Below are positions 9,918 to 19,218 of a DNA stretch of 64,000 bases, in pieces. The notes beneath the pieces were generated by a model. It worked only from the letters and a program-made list of their open reading frames with translations. It was not told where the DNA came from and did no database searches. A program made the position numbers and the translations under genes. The stretch's first letter is position 1; each line of letters begins with the position of its first letter. The DNA comes from Nematocida ironsii (taxonomy: Eukaryota; Microsporidia). The stretch covers positions 54,934-118,933 of the forward strand of contig LTDK01000065.1 of the NCBI GenBank assembly GCA_001642415.1, given 5' to 3'.

Positions 9918-10349
9918 CTATTCCATTACTTGTTTAATTCTTAATAATGACTGCTGTATAAGACTGTCTGTTGGGTATGCTGGAAGTCTGTCTAATGCCA
10001 TATCTTCAGCCCAAAGCAATGGGCATTTTGTGTGCTTACTTAAAACTTTACTGTATGATAGTATCTCTTCTATTTCTATTTCTTTTGTTTCACTTAACAT
10101 GTCTTTACACTCTTTTATTAACAGCTCTTTTTCTTCTAGTTCTTCCATTAGCCTTGTGGTAATTTTGTATATATCCTCTGATATTCTTCTGTTTTCTTTC
10201 TCAAACCCATTTATTGCCACATTGTATATTAAGTCTAGTTTCTTTGCTATTTTTTCTGCGGTTTTTACTTGACCGATACTCGCAGTGGTCTGTATTGCCT
10301 CTAAACACTCAACCAATTTATTTATTTCAGTGGAAAATAAGCGATTCAT
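9918..10349 (-). CDS. Mediator subunit Med4-like
   Basis: 143 residues, largely helical or coiled-coil (about 10-95). Near the C-terminus is the block EILSYSKVLSKHTKCPLLW...LPAYPTDSLIQQSLL. This resembles the Med4 signature: an I-x-Y-A-x-x-I-S helix, a Pro-rich loop with Trp, then PYPT-[DE]-x-x-[MI]-x-x-[SG]-L-L. Med4 sits in the middle module of Mediator, which links activators to RNA polymerase II in the nucleus. The protein is about half the length of animal Med4, as expected for a reduced genome. It is divergent from eS30, with 43 bp between start codons. The rest of the sequence alone would not identify it. Confidence 0.65.
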   Translation of the reverse strand: MNRLFSTEINKLVECLEAIQTTASIGQVKTAEKIAKKLDLIYNVAINGFEKENRRISEDIYKITTRLMEELEEKELLIKECKDMLSETKEIEIEEILSYSKVLSKHTKCPLLWAEDMALDRLPAYPTDSLIQQSLLRIKQVME

Positions 10350-10392
10350 CTGCAGAACAGAAAATAGAAAATAATTTTATTTTTCATATCCC

Positions 10393-10575
10393 ATGGCAAA
10401 AGCAATATCATTGAACAAAACAGGAAAGGTCAGAGGATCTACACCAAAAGTAGCAAAGGCAGACAAGCCAAAGCCAAAGAAGGGAAGAGCATCCAAGAGA
10501 GCATTATATGAGAAGAGATTAAGCAAGGGATACTTCGAGGGAATTATGAAGATGAACCCACAGGAGGTAAAATAA
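10393..10575 (+). CDS. 40S ribosomal protein eS30
   Basis: 60 residues. The segment GKVRGSTPKVAKADKPKPKKGRASKR matches the eS30 core (GKVRGQTPKVAKxEKxKKKxGRAxxR) almost without gaps. It lacks the ubiquitin-like fusion seen in animals. The start codon is preceded directly by CCC (CCCATGG), a context shared with other ribosomal genes in this window. A 67-codon antisense ORF over the gene is a shadow. Confidence 0.93.
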   Translation: MAKAISLNKTGKVRGSTPKVAKADKPKPKKGRASKRALYEKRLSKGYFEGIMKMNPQEVK

Positions 10576-11193
10576 TTCATTTGCCAAATAGAATCTTAAT
10601 AAAGACTTATTTATAGGTTATACCGTAACTACTGAATATTAATTATAAAACATACTAAAATGACCAAAAGTTTAAGTATATTGTATTGTTATAAGTATTA
10701 TAAATAATAGAACAAGGAGAATGTGCACTGCTATAAAATTGTAGAGAGCATAAAATTATTAAAAAGAAATTATGCATAGAAAAATAATTCTGTAATAGAA
10801 ATTAAACAGAGAATATTTATAAGCCTGTAAAAAGATTAAGGGATAATACAAGAAAAGTTACAGCAGGTATTAAATAAGTAGTAATATTTACTGTATTCTT
10901 GGGTTATTTCTGGAATAATTTAGATTATATTTGTGCACTTATGCATTTTAAGATTATGGCTATTTTGTGATATTCTTATAAGCAATATTGCTTTTATTTA
11001 GTTCTTTTTGAAATATGTCTAAGTAATTATGAATTTTTCTTGGCATTGTTTGTTCTATGAGTTTTAATAGTATATTGTATATGGGAATTCTTTTGTTATT
11101 AAGCAATGAAAAAGTGCGCGGCGTTTTAGTCTAGAATTGCATTTGTAATTAGTTGATTAGTCTCTAATTAAAACATTTGATTTTTCCTCTTAT
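10576..11193. other. Intergenic, about 620 bp
   Basis: AT-rich spacer between eS30 and the cytidylyltransferase gene. It holds a weak reverse-strand motif variant (TTGGGTTATTTC near 10899). No RNA gene or ORF is supported. Confidence 0.5.
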
Positions 11194-11841
11194 ATGAATA
11201 GAAAAGGCCGGAGTAAAAAGGGAAAGGTTAGAGTATATTCGGATGGCATATTTGATCTATTCCACATTGGGCATATGAGAATGCTTGAGCAGATACGAAA
11301 ACAATTTCCATCTGCTCACATAGTGGTGGGTGTGTGCTCAGATGCAGACACGCACAAGCATAAAGGAATGACAGTAATGACAATGGAAGAAAGAGCAGAG
11401 TCAATACGGCACTGTAGGTGGGTAGATGAAATAATTAAAGATGCACCATGGGTGATAACAAGGGAGTTTTTAGAAGAAAACAAGATAGACTTTGTTGCGC
11501 ACGATGGAGATGCATACGTAACAGATGGTCATGAGGATGTATATAAAGAAGTAAAGGAGATGGGTATTTTTGTAGAAACAAAAAGAACAGAAGGAATAAG
11601 CACAAGCCAGCTCATTACAAGAATTCTTAGAGAGTATGAGCTATTTCTTAAAAGAAATATAGTTCGAGGTGTTACTTCTAAAGAACTTAATATTTCAAAA
11701 TTCACTGAGAAAAGAATTCAATTTAGTGCGACTCTTGAGGATCAGCTGGTCAAGATTCGGGATAAGATAAAGGATATAAGTGAAATATGGGACTCGGCAG
11801 CAGTTGAAATTAAGAAGCGGTTTGTAGAGTTGTTTAGATGA
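11194..11841 (+). CDS. Choline-phosphate cytidylyltransferase
   Basis: Makes CDP-choline from CTP and phosphocholine, the rate-limiting step of the Kennedy pathway to phosphatidylcholine. The nucleotidyltransferase signature HxGH is at residues 24-27 (HIGH), preceded by RVYSDGIFDLF. GDAYVTDG is at about 105-112 and the RTEGISTS motif at 131-138, all diagnostic of the CCT family. The C-terminal 60 residues form an amphipathic basic helix (KDQLVKIRDKIKDI-like region) in the place where larger CCTs bind membranes. At 215 residues it is a minimal version. It sits about 3.4 kb from a GPAT; both act in phospholipid synthesis but they are not an operon. Confidence 0.92.
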   Translation: MNRKGRSKKGKVRVYSDGIFDLFHIGHMRMLEQIRKQFPSAHIVVGVCSDADTHKHKGMTVMTMEERAESIRHCRWVDEIIKDAPWVITREFLEENKIDFVAHDGDAYVTDGHEDVYKEVKEMGIFVETKRTEGISTSQLITRILREYELFLKRNIVRGVTSKELNISKFTEKRIQFSATLEDQLVKIRDKIKDISEIWDSAAVEIKKRFVELFR

Positions 11842-12111
11842 ACAGAAACTACATGATGTGATATTACAATAAATTATTATATTTTGTAATTTCTGGTCGC
11901 AAAATATGGCTCTAATGTGTTTCTGGATAGAGTCTCTACTTTATCAGAGATGTATAATCTGAAAGATGTTTAAATATAAAATGCATTAGAGATGTCTCAA
12001 GGTTTCTTCTGCTCTAGGTATAAATTGGTGTTTATATTAATTGCATTTAATCAATAAATAGTCTGCTCTAGAACATCCTATTTCTATTTATAAGAAAGGA
12101 TTTGATAGGAT

Positions 12112-12642
12112 ATGAAATTTATCCAATTTACACTGCTGTTCCTTGCAGTCTTAGCAAAAATATCTGCATTAAAACCTCTTGTGTTCAATCTTCCAAGTGA
12201 TAGCCCTTCATTAAGAGAGGCCACCTCTACACTTATTAGTACAAAAATAAAGCAAGTGTTTCCAAATAGGAAGGACATTCCATATGCATGTGATGGGTAT
12301 GCTGGAGTAGAATTCTATTATACACAGCCAAGCACAACCACAGTGATGCAGTATGGTGATGCACAATTACATTATAACATATATACAAGAAATAATAACA
12401 GTAATACGTACACACACTTTATAACAATAATTAACTCTGTAAATGATTCACAGGCAGCAGCAGAGGTTGTTATAAAAATCTTCCAAAGCAAAATAAGCTT
12501 CTCAGCAAAGAAGAAAGGCTCAATGTCTCTTGTAACATACGACCTCATAAACAAGCTAGAGAACGCTGTAATTGACCTCTCAAAAGAAACCGCCACTTTA
12601 GACCAGTACCAGTTTAAAAGACTGGTTGAATATATAAGATAA
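12112..12642 (+). CDS. Secreted protein, unknown
   Basis: 176 residues with a clear N-terminal signal peptide (MKFIQFTLLFLAVLAKISALK, cleavage near residue 19). The mature part has one Cys, several Asn/Thr-rich sites (NNNSNT, NDS) suited to glycosylation, and an alpha/beta-looking C-terminus. No transmembrane segment or GPI-like tail is seen. It could be a spore-wall or exported protein; no family is recognised. TTTCTATTTAT lies about 25 bp upstream of the start. Confidence 0.7.
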   Translation: MKFIQFTLLFLAVLAKISALKPLVFNLPSDSPSLREATSTLISTKIKQVFPNRKDIPYACDGYAGVEFYYTQPSTTTVMQYGDAQLHYNIYTRNNNSNTYTHFITIINSVNDSQAAAEVVIKIFQSKISFSAKKKGSMSLVTYDLINKLENAVIDLSKETATLDQYQFKRLVEYIR

Positions 12643-12942
12643 ATTGTCTGAATGCTCGGATAGTTTACTAAAAATAAAATACAAATCGTGTACATAATTA
12701 TACTTTCTGAAGACTTTATAATAATATTTAATTTAAATTTTCTGTGTGTGCTGTACTATGAGCTTACCACTCCAACAAATATGCAACACCAACAAATACC
12801 CAAAAATTAGTCGAATATACGCATTCTTTTATATTTTATAGTAATGCAAATATTTCAATCAAATATCATACTGATGAATAGATATGAGCAAGCAGATTTT
12901 AGTGTTAGAAATATTTCGGAGTGTATATGCATGAAAATATTT
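12643..12942. other. Intergenic between convergent genes
   Basis: 300 bp of AT-rich sequence between the 3' ends of the secreted orphan and SmD2. Nothing recognised. Confidence 0.4.
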
Positions 12943-13218
12943 CTATTCTTCTGCAGATATTGCAATTACAGTCTCTCCTCTAATGAATACATTTCCAAGG
13001 GTTCGTGTAAATACTTTTTCAATTTGTCTTTTTTTTCCTTTAAGCATTGAAGGCAATTGAGTTCTTGTTTCTACTGCATCCCGTAAAAGAACATTCATGT
13101 GTTTGTCTGTTAGTTCCATAGTGCCAACAACTTCTCTGTTTCCTTTGACTGTAACACACACTTTATCACCGCTTTTCAAAAAACTATGCAGAGACTTTTC
13201 TGAAAGTAGTGGGTCCAT
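12943..13218 (-). CDS. Sm-like protein, SmD2 type
   Basis: 91 residues with both Sm motifs: Sm1 (GDKVCVTVKGNREVVGTMELTDKHMNVLL) and Sm2 near the end (NVFIRGETVIAI). The long basic loop between them (LKGKKRQIEKVFT) is characteristic of SmD2 rather than LSm proteins. SmD2 is one of seven proteins of the ring around spliceosomal U snRNAs. CCCC lies immediately before the ATG (CCCCATGG). No spliceosomal intron is evident in this window. Assignment to D2 rather than another Sm/LSm is likely but not certain. Confidence 0.85.
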   Translation of the reverse strand: MDPLLSEKSLHSFLKSGDKVCVTVKGNREVVGTMELTDKHMNVLLRDAVETRTQLPSMLKGKKRQIEKVFTRTLGNVFIRGETVIAISAEE

Positions 13219-13316
13219 GGGGTATACATTACAAGATTTTGATTTAAAATAAAGATTTTAGATTGCAAAAGTTCCCGCCAATAATAAGTATATAAAGATA
13301 TAATTATTAAAAAAGC

Positions 13317-14801
13317 ATGGAAGTAAAGATAATTAACACAAAGAAAAGACAAGCAGCAGTAGCAACATTTTTGGTAGTGGTTTCTATAATAATGTTTTTT
13401 ATAGACATTTCATGTATTTCTGAGACTATGAAAACAATTTTATCAATAGAACTAGCTATTTTAGCAGTAACAATTTGGGCAAATAATCCGAAGAGTTCAA
13501 AAAGAACAATTCCTATAGCAATTGCAATATCACTGCACATTTTTGTGTATATAGGGAAGTATATCTTATCGTCACTCTTCGCAGCAGGGTCACCAGAACC
13601 ACATGTTGTTAAAAATTTAATAAAAGAAATTCAAAACCCTGAAACCCGCGTAGAATTAATCACGCAAAAGCTAGAACTAGAGCCAGAATTAAAATCAGAA
13701 TTAGCAGCAGAAACAGAATCAAGTGGTCCCAAGTTAAAACATATGCAGCCTAGAAATGACATTATAGAAAATATAGTTTCTTTAGTAATAGATGAAGCTC
13801 AACGCCGGAAGATCGCAGCTAGAGAAGAAGATTTAAAAATGCAACAAAAAATGCAGGATTTTAAAATATATAATAAGAAAAAGAATGAATTTTCTATGCA
13901 GGAAGAGGAAGATATAACTGAAAATAATAAAAAGAGTAAACCTGAGGGTAAAATAGCATGTGATACTGATATGCAGACGTTTTTTATAGACCCATCGGAG
14001 ACATCCTCTGATGATACACATAAGAAGCATAGTATAGAAAGTAAAAAAAATGAAAAGTCGCTGGATTTAAAACAAGGTGATTCTAAGATTTCATCTAATT
14101 CAACAAATAATAATCCATCTTATTATGCACCATATGATAGTTATTCAAATAATGATATAATATATACTTCTCCACCGCCTAAAGAGTGTATAGATCGCTG
14201 GAATCTATGTGTAAAACATCAGCTGCCATACCAGCATTATTATTCTAATGGCAGTGTATGTGAAACATATGGAATGGTGTATGAGAAAGATCATGGTATT
14301 TGTTTGAAGTCGGATAGTGAAGATGATATAACACCTCCCATAGAAATTAAAACGAGATATACCCCAATAGTTAACAAAAATCCCAGAAATGTGTCTGTAG
14401 ATTCTAGAAATCCCAAAAAACTAACAATAGATGAAGAATTCGAGGAGTTTCTTAAAAAAAATGGTTTAGACCGAAACCGGTATAATAAAGACCCAAAAAA
14501 GGCTAGAGTAAAATATTCAATTGAAGCGTTCCATTTTGATTTAAAGGAACTGATAGAATTTCTGTCAATAGAAAGCCCAAACAATAAAAAACTACTAGTT
14601 CTAAAAGATAAGCTGAATCAAATAGAAGAAATTATAAATCGACATAAAAAAACTACCAGTAAAAAAAGAAGTTCAAAAACACACACTAATACTTCAAAGA
14701 TGTCTATTGCTTCTGCAAATCCATCAACGAGTTCAACTTCAACACAAAGTCGGCATAGTACAAAAAGCAAAAAAGAGCATAGATCTGTTAAAGGCAAGTA
14801 A
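13317..14801 (+). CDS. Membrane-anchored protein with charged low-complexity region, unknown
   Basis: 494 residues. Two or three hydrophobic helices lie in the first 90 residues (about 12-32, 38-55, 65-85), then a long Glu/Lys/Asn/Ser-rich region. A Cys-containing Tyr-rich patch sits near 285-330 (CIDRWNLCVKHQLPYQHYYSNGSVCETYG), followed by a predicted helical block (about 375-445) and a Ser/Thr/Lys-rich end. The large domain is probably cytosolic. No family recognised. It is divergent from SmD2, with about 100 bp between starts. Confidence 0.7.
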   Translation: MEVKIINTKKRQAAVATFLVVVSIIMFFIDISCISETMKTILSIELAILAVTIWANNPKSSKRTIPIAIAISLHIFVYIGKYILSSLFAAGSPEPHVVKNLIKEIQNPETRVELITQKLELEPELKSELAAETESSGPKLKHMQPRNDIIENIVSLVIDEAQRRKIAAREEDLKMQQKMQDFKIYNKKKNEFSMQEEEDITENNKKSKPEGKIACDTDMQTFFIDPSETSSDDTHKKHSIESKKNEKSLDLKQGDSKISSNSTNNNPSYYAPYDSYSNNDIIYTSPPPKECIDRWNLCVKHQLPYQHYYSNGSVCETYGMVYEKDHGICLKSDSEDDITPPIEIKTRYTPIVNKNPRNVSVDSRNPKKLTIDEEFEEFLKKNGLDRNRYNKDPKKARVKYSIEAFHFDLKELIEFLSIESPNNKKLLVLKDKLNQIEEIINRHKKTTSKKRSSKTHTNTSKMSIASANPSTSSTSTQSRHSTKSKKEHRSVKGK

Positions 14802-15256
14802 TATGGTATGAATATATTAATTCAAATTAATCCTATTCTATACAAATTGTCAGAGCATGTGTAAATAAGTAAATGAATAATCTCTGCAGTGTCTAGATAG
14901 GATCTAAAGCATGCACAGCAAGACACCATATTAACCCGAAATAAGAAAGGAAAATGAATAGACCTAAATATATGCAGAAAATGTTATTGCAAACCTTTCA
15001 ATAATCTACTACCTATTGAGAAGTCAGGCAGTATTAATTATATCTACCCAAATACCTGCATATAAGTTTCTGCACACATTGTTCTATCAAAATGCATATA
15101 TCTACTACCAATATTATGCAATCTTTCAGAATGTGTGCGGAATAGGTGAATAAAGGCTCTATTCGTATTTATTAGAATTAGCCTGTATTCCATGATACAG
15201 GTTAAATATATTGTGCTGTTCATATATTATTTATTTTTATTAAACACTGTAGCTGC
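14802..15256. other. Intergenic between convergent genes, one AACCCGAAAT motif
   Basis: AT-rich spacer with the motif at 14933-14942. This is one of the few copies lying between two 3' ends rather than upstream of a gene. Confidence 0.5.
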
Positions 15257-16936
15257 TTATGCGCTTCTATAAATAAGTTTTAGTGCTTCTATTAGTGCTT
15301 CTTTCTGATCTTTTTCAACAAGGATTTCTATCTCATTCTGATTGAATGTGAATGGAACGCTAACCTGAATAATTGGCTCGCGCGCAGAGAGAACAAATAT
15401 GCCTTTCTTGTACTTTATTTGGATTTCCTCATCTGTTCTTTTTAAAAGAATACCAAGCAGTCTCTCTGTGCTTACACTTATTATTTTTTCCTTTGGGATT
15501 ATATGGTTCTTTATTCCCTCATATGTTATTCTCCATCGATTGTTTTTGATATTCTCCTTGTCCTCTCTGCCGAAGACAGAGAAAAGCCTGCATCCAGCAA
15601 ATACTATCCTAAGTGTTTGGGGGGCATGCATAAGGACCTGTAGTGAAGTGCCAGTTATACCATATACGTTTTTAAAAAATTCTGTTTTTGCCACTAGTGT
15701 CAGACTGTTTTCTCCCCACTGCTCTTCTATGGCACGCTTTCTTTCAGGATCCAGCCAGTAGAAGTATGACTCATCAATGTTCTTCTCTCCTCGAATTACG
15801 TCGGTTCTGCTTTCCATTACTTCTGGTGTTGGCTCTACTGTGTGCAGTGATGTCTTACCATCCTTTCTCTTTTTCAGAATCTTTGCTATAAAGAAGCCTC
15901 CTGTATTTTGATCCATCGGCAGTATTCTTCTGGCGTTTTTTATGTCTTCTCTATACTGGCATTTGGGTATTCTTGATTCAAGTTCTGGATACTCTATTGC
16001 TGCAGTGATTTTTTCTTCACTTAGCCCTTCTCGCATATTTAACCCTTCTACATCAAACGGAAGTATTTCCACATCTGGCCGCTCTTCTAAAACACTCAGC
16101 AGCACAACTTCATTCTCTACAGGATTTAAAGAACAGGTTGAGTAGACTAGAACACCACCCTCCTCAAGCATGTCTATCCCACGCTTTAAGATTTTCTTCT
16201 GAACCGTATATAGACCTATAAACTCTTTCACACCCCACTTCTGAAAAATATGCCGATTCTTTCGAATTGTTCCGTCCCCTGAACAAGGTACATCGCACAG
16301 TATTCTATTTGGTGTAATTCCGCACCGAGGATACACAGTGGCATCATTGCATGTTATAACCAGACCAGGATGCATAAATCTCTTAGTCTGCTTGATCAGC
16401 TGAGCTACTCGCCGTGAGTTAACGTCATTGCATATAAGAGTGCTGTCTTTCCCCAGTACTTCTAATATCTGCGATGACTTAGACCCTGGGGATGCACACA
16501 TGTCCAGTACTATTGAATCAGACTTTACATCTAGTGCAAACACAGGGAGCATAGAAACTGCCTCCTGTCTGGTAATTGAAGATGTCCCAGAATGCGTCTT
16601 TAAAACCATGTGAGTTTTCTGCAGCTCAATTTCATCTAAACCATTTGCATTCTCTCGTATTCCTCTGCTGGATAGATTCTTTCTTGATAATCCACTTATT
16701 TCGTATATCCCATCTCCCCACGGCATTTTTTTAATAAGCTTATAGTCTTTAAGCTCTTGTTGAAGAATATCCGACCACGGCCCAGGAGTAACCCGGAATG
16801 TGCATGGAAGTGGTTCTTTCAGCGCGTCTATAATCTCATCACACTCTGAGAATATTCTGCTATAATAGTTTTTCATTCTCTTAATTCCTTCCTGTTCTCG
16901 CTTATACTTGGCTATATCACTCTCTCTTGGCTCCAT
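15257..16936 (-). CDS. tRNA (cytosine-5) methyltransferase, Trm4/NSUN2 family
   Basis: 559 residues. Rossmann SAM-binding motif LDMCASPGSKSSQ begins at residue 144. Motif IV DVPCSGDGT is at 215-223 (Cys218) and motif VI STCSLNPVENE follows, with the catalytic Cys268. These two Cys mark RNA m5C methyltransferases of the NOP2/NSUN group. The spacer after motif I (NDVNSRRV...NDATVYP) and the DGTIRKN sequence fit Trm4/NCL1, which methylates tRNA cytosines, rather than Nop2. The C-terminal 200 residues resemble the PUA-like extension of Trm4. The start is preceded by AAATTT (aaatttaaATG), a known type of microsporidian start-proximal signal. Confidence 0.9.
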   Translation of the reverse strand: MEPRESDIAKYKREQEGIKRMKNYYSRIFSECDEIIDALKEPLPCTFRVTPGPWSDILQQELKDYKLIKKMPWGDGIYEISGLSRKNLSSRGIRENANGLDEIELQKTHMVLKTHSGTSSITRQEAVSMLPVFALDVKSDSIVLDMCASPGSKSSQILEVLGKDSTLICNDVNSRRVAQLIKQTKRFMHPGLVITCNDATVYPRCGITPNRILCDVPCSGDGTIRKNRHIFQKWGVKEFIGLYTVQKKILKRGIDMLEEGGVLVYSTCSLNPVENEVVLLSVLEERPDVEILPFDVEGLNMREGLSEEKITAAIEYPELESRIPKCQYREDIKNARRILPMDQNTGGFFIAKILKKRKDGKTSLHTVEPTPEVMESRTDVIRGEKNIDESYFYWLDPERKRAIEEQWGENSLTLVAKTEFFKNVYGITGTSLQVLMHAPQTLRIVFAGCRLFSVFGREDKENIKNNRWRITYEGIKNHIIPKEKIISVSTERLLGILLKRTDEEIQIKYKKGIFVLSAREPIIQVSVPFTFNQNEIEILVEKDQKEALIEALKLIYRSA

Positions 16937-17291
16937 TTAAATTTTTACAATTTTCAGTTATTTCTCTCAGACAGTAGAAAACAGATTCTTAAATATTTCA
17001 TAGACAGAATAAATGTCGAACTATTTATTTTCTTAATACTACACATAATACATTCTTAAATACCACTTAAATACATTTAAAAATATTTCGGATGTAACAT
17101 ATACGCATATTTTATGAGTATTGTATAGAATTTTCATTAATTTCAATATCAATGCCTTCTATACAGTTACTAGTATACAAAAATGGCATTAATAAGAATT
17201 AAGATGTCTATTTCTATTTAACTCCTAGTTATATCTTAATATAACTGTTATGTGATCATCTGGGTTGGCTAATCTAATTTATTCTCTGTTT
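16937..17291. other. Intergenic, about 355 bp
   Basis: AT-rich spacer upstream of the Trm4 gene and downstream of the Ctf8-like gene. Nothing recognised. Confidence 0.4.
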
Positions 17292-17561
17292 TTATCCTCT
17301 TTTACAGTTATTTATGTACTTTGGTGGAGTATCAAAGAGTATATGATCAGTGCACATGGCATGCGGTGTTATTACTCCATTATGTGCCCGTAGAATAAGA
17401 TTATTTGAAGAAGATTTTTTCCCACTTTTAATAAAAGACGTGTTGAAAATAATTCTGTCTTCTTGTATGTCCATTTTTAGCTTATCCAGCTGTTCAAACT
17501 CCCCATTAAACTCAAGAATAGAGACCTTTGGTAGCTCATCTCTTGACAATGTAAATTTCAT
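17292..17561 (-). CDS. Ctf8-like subunit of the alternative clamp loader
   Basis: 89 residues. The N-terminal ILEFNGEFE resembles the Ctf8 start (LMELQGEIE-type), and the C-terminal DHILFDTPPKYI resembles the Ctf8 ending (DKILFKTRPKPI-type), which contacts Dcc1. Ctf8 with Dcc1 and Ctf18 forms the RFC variant that loads PCNA and supports sister-chromatid cohesion. The middle region is shortened and poorly conserved. The match rests on two short blocks, so it is a tentative call. It lies head to head with the Ulp1-type protease, 66 bp between starts. Confidence 0.55.
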   Translation of the reverse strand: MKFTLSRDELPKVSILEFNGEFEQLDKLKMDIQEDRIIFNTSFIKSGKKSSSNNLILRAHNGVITPHAMCTDHILFDTPPKYINNCKRG

Positions 17562-17627
17562 TCTAAAAATTATAAATGTTTGCTTTTATACTGCAGGCAG
17601 ACTTTAACCAGAAAGAAACAGCGGAGG

Positions 17628-18170
17628 ATGGACTGGTTGGATGATACAGATATTAATTTATTTCTGAAAGTAATAGTAGATTCTGTAGAACATGCTGCCA
17701 TGGTGGGGTACCCAATTGTAAATCCAGATAGAATAAGCACACTTGTGTGCAGTAGCTTTTACTTTGAGTCTCTTAGAAAGAAGGGAATGGAGTGTATTTC
17801 TAGATGGGTGCAGAGCTTTGATCTTACAAAAATTAGTAATATAATATTTCCTCTTTATAGTGACTCTCACTGGTCGCTGTGTTATATTGATGTGAAAGCA
17901 GAAACTGCAATTGTTTATGACTCTATGCGCCCAATGCACTCTCATCTATCAAAGGTTCTTTTAACGCATAGTTTTGTAAAAATCGTGCTGTACAGTGAAA
18001 GATGTTCACAGCAAAAGAATGGGTACGACTGCGGGTGCTATGCGCTGTACTATGCAACTTGTATAATTAGAAGGAAAAGAGCCAGGCTTAACTTAGAAGT
18101 ACCGCACAAATTTATTAAAAGGGTTCGTATATGGATAAAACAACAGAAAAAATCTGAGCGTATGGTATGA
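17628..18170 (+). CDS. Ulp1/SENP-type cysteine protease (C48)
   Basis: 180 residues from the Met at 17628; an upstream in-frame Met at 17580 would add 16 basic residues and reach into the promoter gap. MDWLDDTDINLFL fits the family's W-L-x-D-x-x-I start. The catalytic set is visible: His81 (SHWSL), Asp98 (YDSM), Gln129 and Cys135 (QKNGYDCGCY). Such proteases process SUMO precursors and remove SUMO or NEDD8 from targets. The protein is a bare catalytic domain, like SENP8 in size, so SUMO versus NEDD8 specificity is open. Confidence 0.88.
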   Translation: MDWLDDTDINLFLKVIVDSVEHAAMVGYPIVNPDRISTLVCSSFYFESLRKKGMECISRWVQSFDLTKISNIIFPLYSDSHWSLCYIDVKAETAIVYDSMRPMHSHLSKVLLTHSFVKIVLYSERCSQQKNGYDCGCYALYYATCIIRRKRARLNLEVPHKFIKRVRIWIKQQKKSERMV

Positions 18171-18254
18171 AGAAATAACTCGAAGCTCAAAAAACAAATT
18201 TATGTGAACAGTGCATGCCTGCATAATTTAAAAGAATGAATCAAGTATTTTTTT

Positions 18255-18536
18255 ATGCTAGGAAGAATTTGGAGATGGTTTGGTAGAAGTAGCACAGAGC
18301 AGGAAGATTTAAGAATGTTCTTTGAAGAGACGACAGGAATGTGTTTTCAAGAGTGTGTGATTTTATCTAAATCCCGTCTCCTAGGGAAAACAAAGAATGA
18401 GCTGACAGAAAGAGAAAAGGAGTGTATAAAGAAATGCACTGAAAGAAAACTTAAATTGTTTTTAGAGGTGGAGAAGGCAATTCTTAAAAAAGTACAGCCA
18501 GTTTCTAACCAAATACAGGAAACGCACTCTGTTTAG
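18255..18536 (+). CDS. Small Tim-like twin-CX3C protein
   Basis: 93 residues. Two CX3C pairs (Cys30/34 and Cys57/61) sit in a helix-turn-helix: CFQEC...LTEREKECIKKCTERKLKLFLEV. This matches small Tim chaperones (Tim8/9/10/13), which carry membrane proteins across the intermembrane space, including the typical C-x-x-x-C-x-x-[RK] context of the second pair. The 22-residue loop is longer than usual (about 11-18). In a microsporidian the target would be the mitosome. Small Tims are generally thought reduced or missing in this group, which makes the gene notable. A different CX3C/CHCH-type protein is the main alternative. Confidence 0.7.
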   Translation: MLGRIWRWFGRSSTEQEDLRMFFEETTGMCFQECVILSKSRLLGKTKNELTEREKECIKKCTERKLKLFLEVEKAILKKVQPVSNQIQETHSV

Positions 18537-18666
18537 GATTATTTGAAGCTCTGCTAAGTATTCCTTATACTCAAAATAACAAGACAGAACAGAAAAGTAT
18601 ACTCTGAAAAGACAAATACTTTCCTCATAGCTAGCAGATGATTAAGCTAAAATCGATTTATTGACT

Positions 18667-19218
18667 TTATCGGAGCATCTTGTTTCCTAAAGATGTACCC
18701 ATTATTGTGCAACATATATCATTTAATTTAGAGGTTCCTCCAGAATATCCGTTCATAAAAATACTTCCAATCTTGGTGTAGCAGTCATTTCCCCATGAAG
18801 ATCCATTTAGTCCAGTCATTCCAACGAGTGGCTGCTGTTTATCTGGCACTCCAATGGAGTTGCAAAATAGCTGGATTCCGCTCATGGATGGTTGCTGTGA
18901 TGGGGGAGACATACCGCCCATAAACCCTATGTCTATTATTCCATTTGGCTGGTTCATTGGTGGTGGGCATAAACTGGTTCCCATATTATTTCCCATAGAT
19001 CCCCCAGATGTCACATGACAGTTTATATTAATGCCGCTGTCCATTCCATTGCCCAGTCCATTACCCAATCCATTACCAATTGATAAATCTGGCAACATTG
19101 ATCCACCGGTATTCGCACATGGGTTTATAGATGACATTGGCATACATAAAGGGGAAAACATGGCTTTAATTCCTGATATTATTAAAAGACTCAAATAAAT
19201 TTTTCTAGTAGAACTCAT
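18667..19218 (-). CDS. Secreted Gly/Met/Asn-rich protein with spaced cysteines, unknown
   Basis: 183 residues with a signal peptide (MSSTRKIYLSLLIISGIKA). The mature part is rich in Gly, Met, Ser, Asn and Pro, with GNGLGNGLGNGMDSG repeats and about eight Cys, including a CC pair near the C-terminus. This composition suits a spore-wall or polar-tube structural protein cross-linked by disulfides. No alignment to named polar-tube proteins is claimed. Several CCCGAAAT-type motifs lie in the divergent gap upstream. Confidence 0.65.
   Translation of the reverse strand: MSSTRKIYLSLLIISGIKAMFSPLCMPMSSINPCANTGGSMLPDLSIGNGLGNGLGNGMDSGININCHVTSGGSMGNNMGTSLCPPPMNQPNGIIDIGFMGGMSPPSQQPSMSGIQLFCNSIGVPDKQQPLVGMTGLNGSSWGNDCYTKIGSIFMNGYSGGTSKLNDICCTIMGTSLGNKMLR

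Noticed and set aside
10377..10580. 67-codon minus-strand ORF over eS30
   Set aside because: Antisense shadow of a clear ribosomal protein gene.
12844..13050. 68-codon plus-strand ORF overlapping SmD2
   Set aside because: Antisense to the conserved Sm2 motif; Phe/Ser/Cys-rich.
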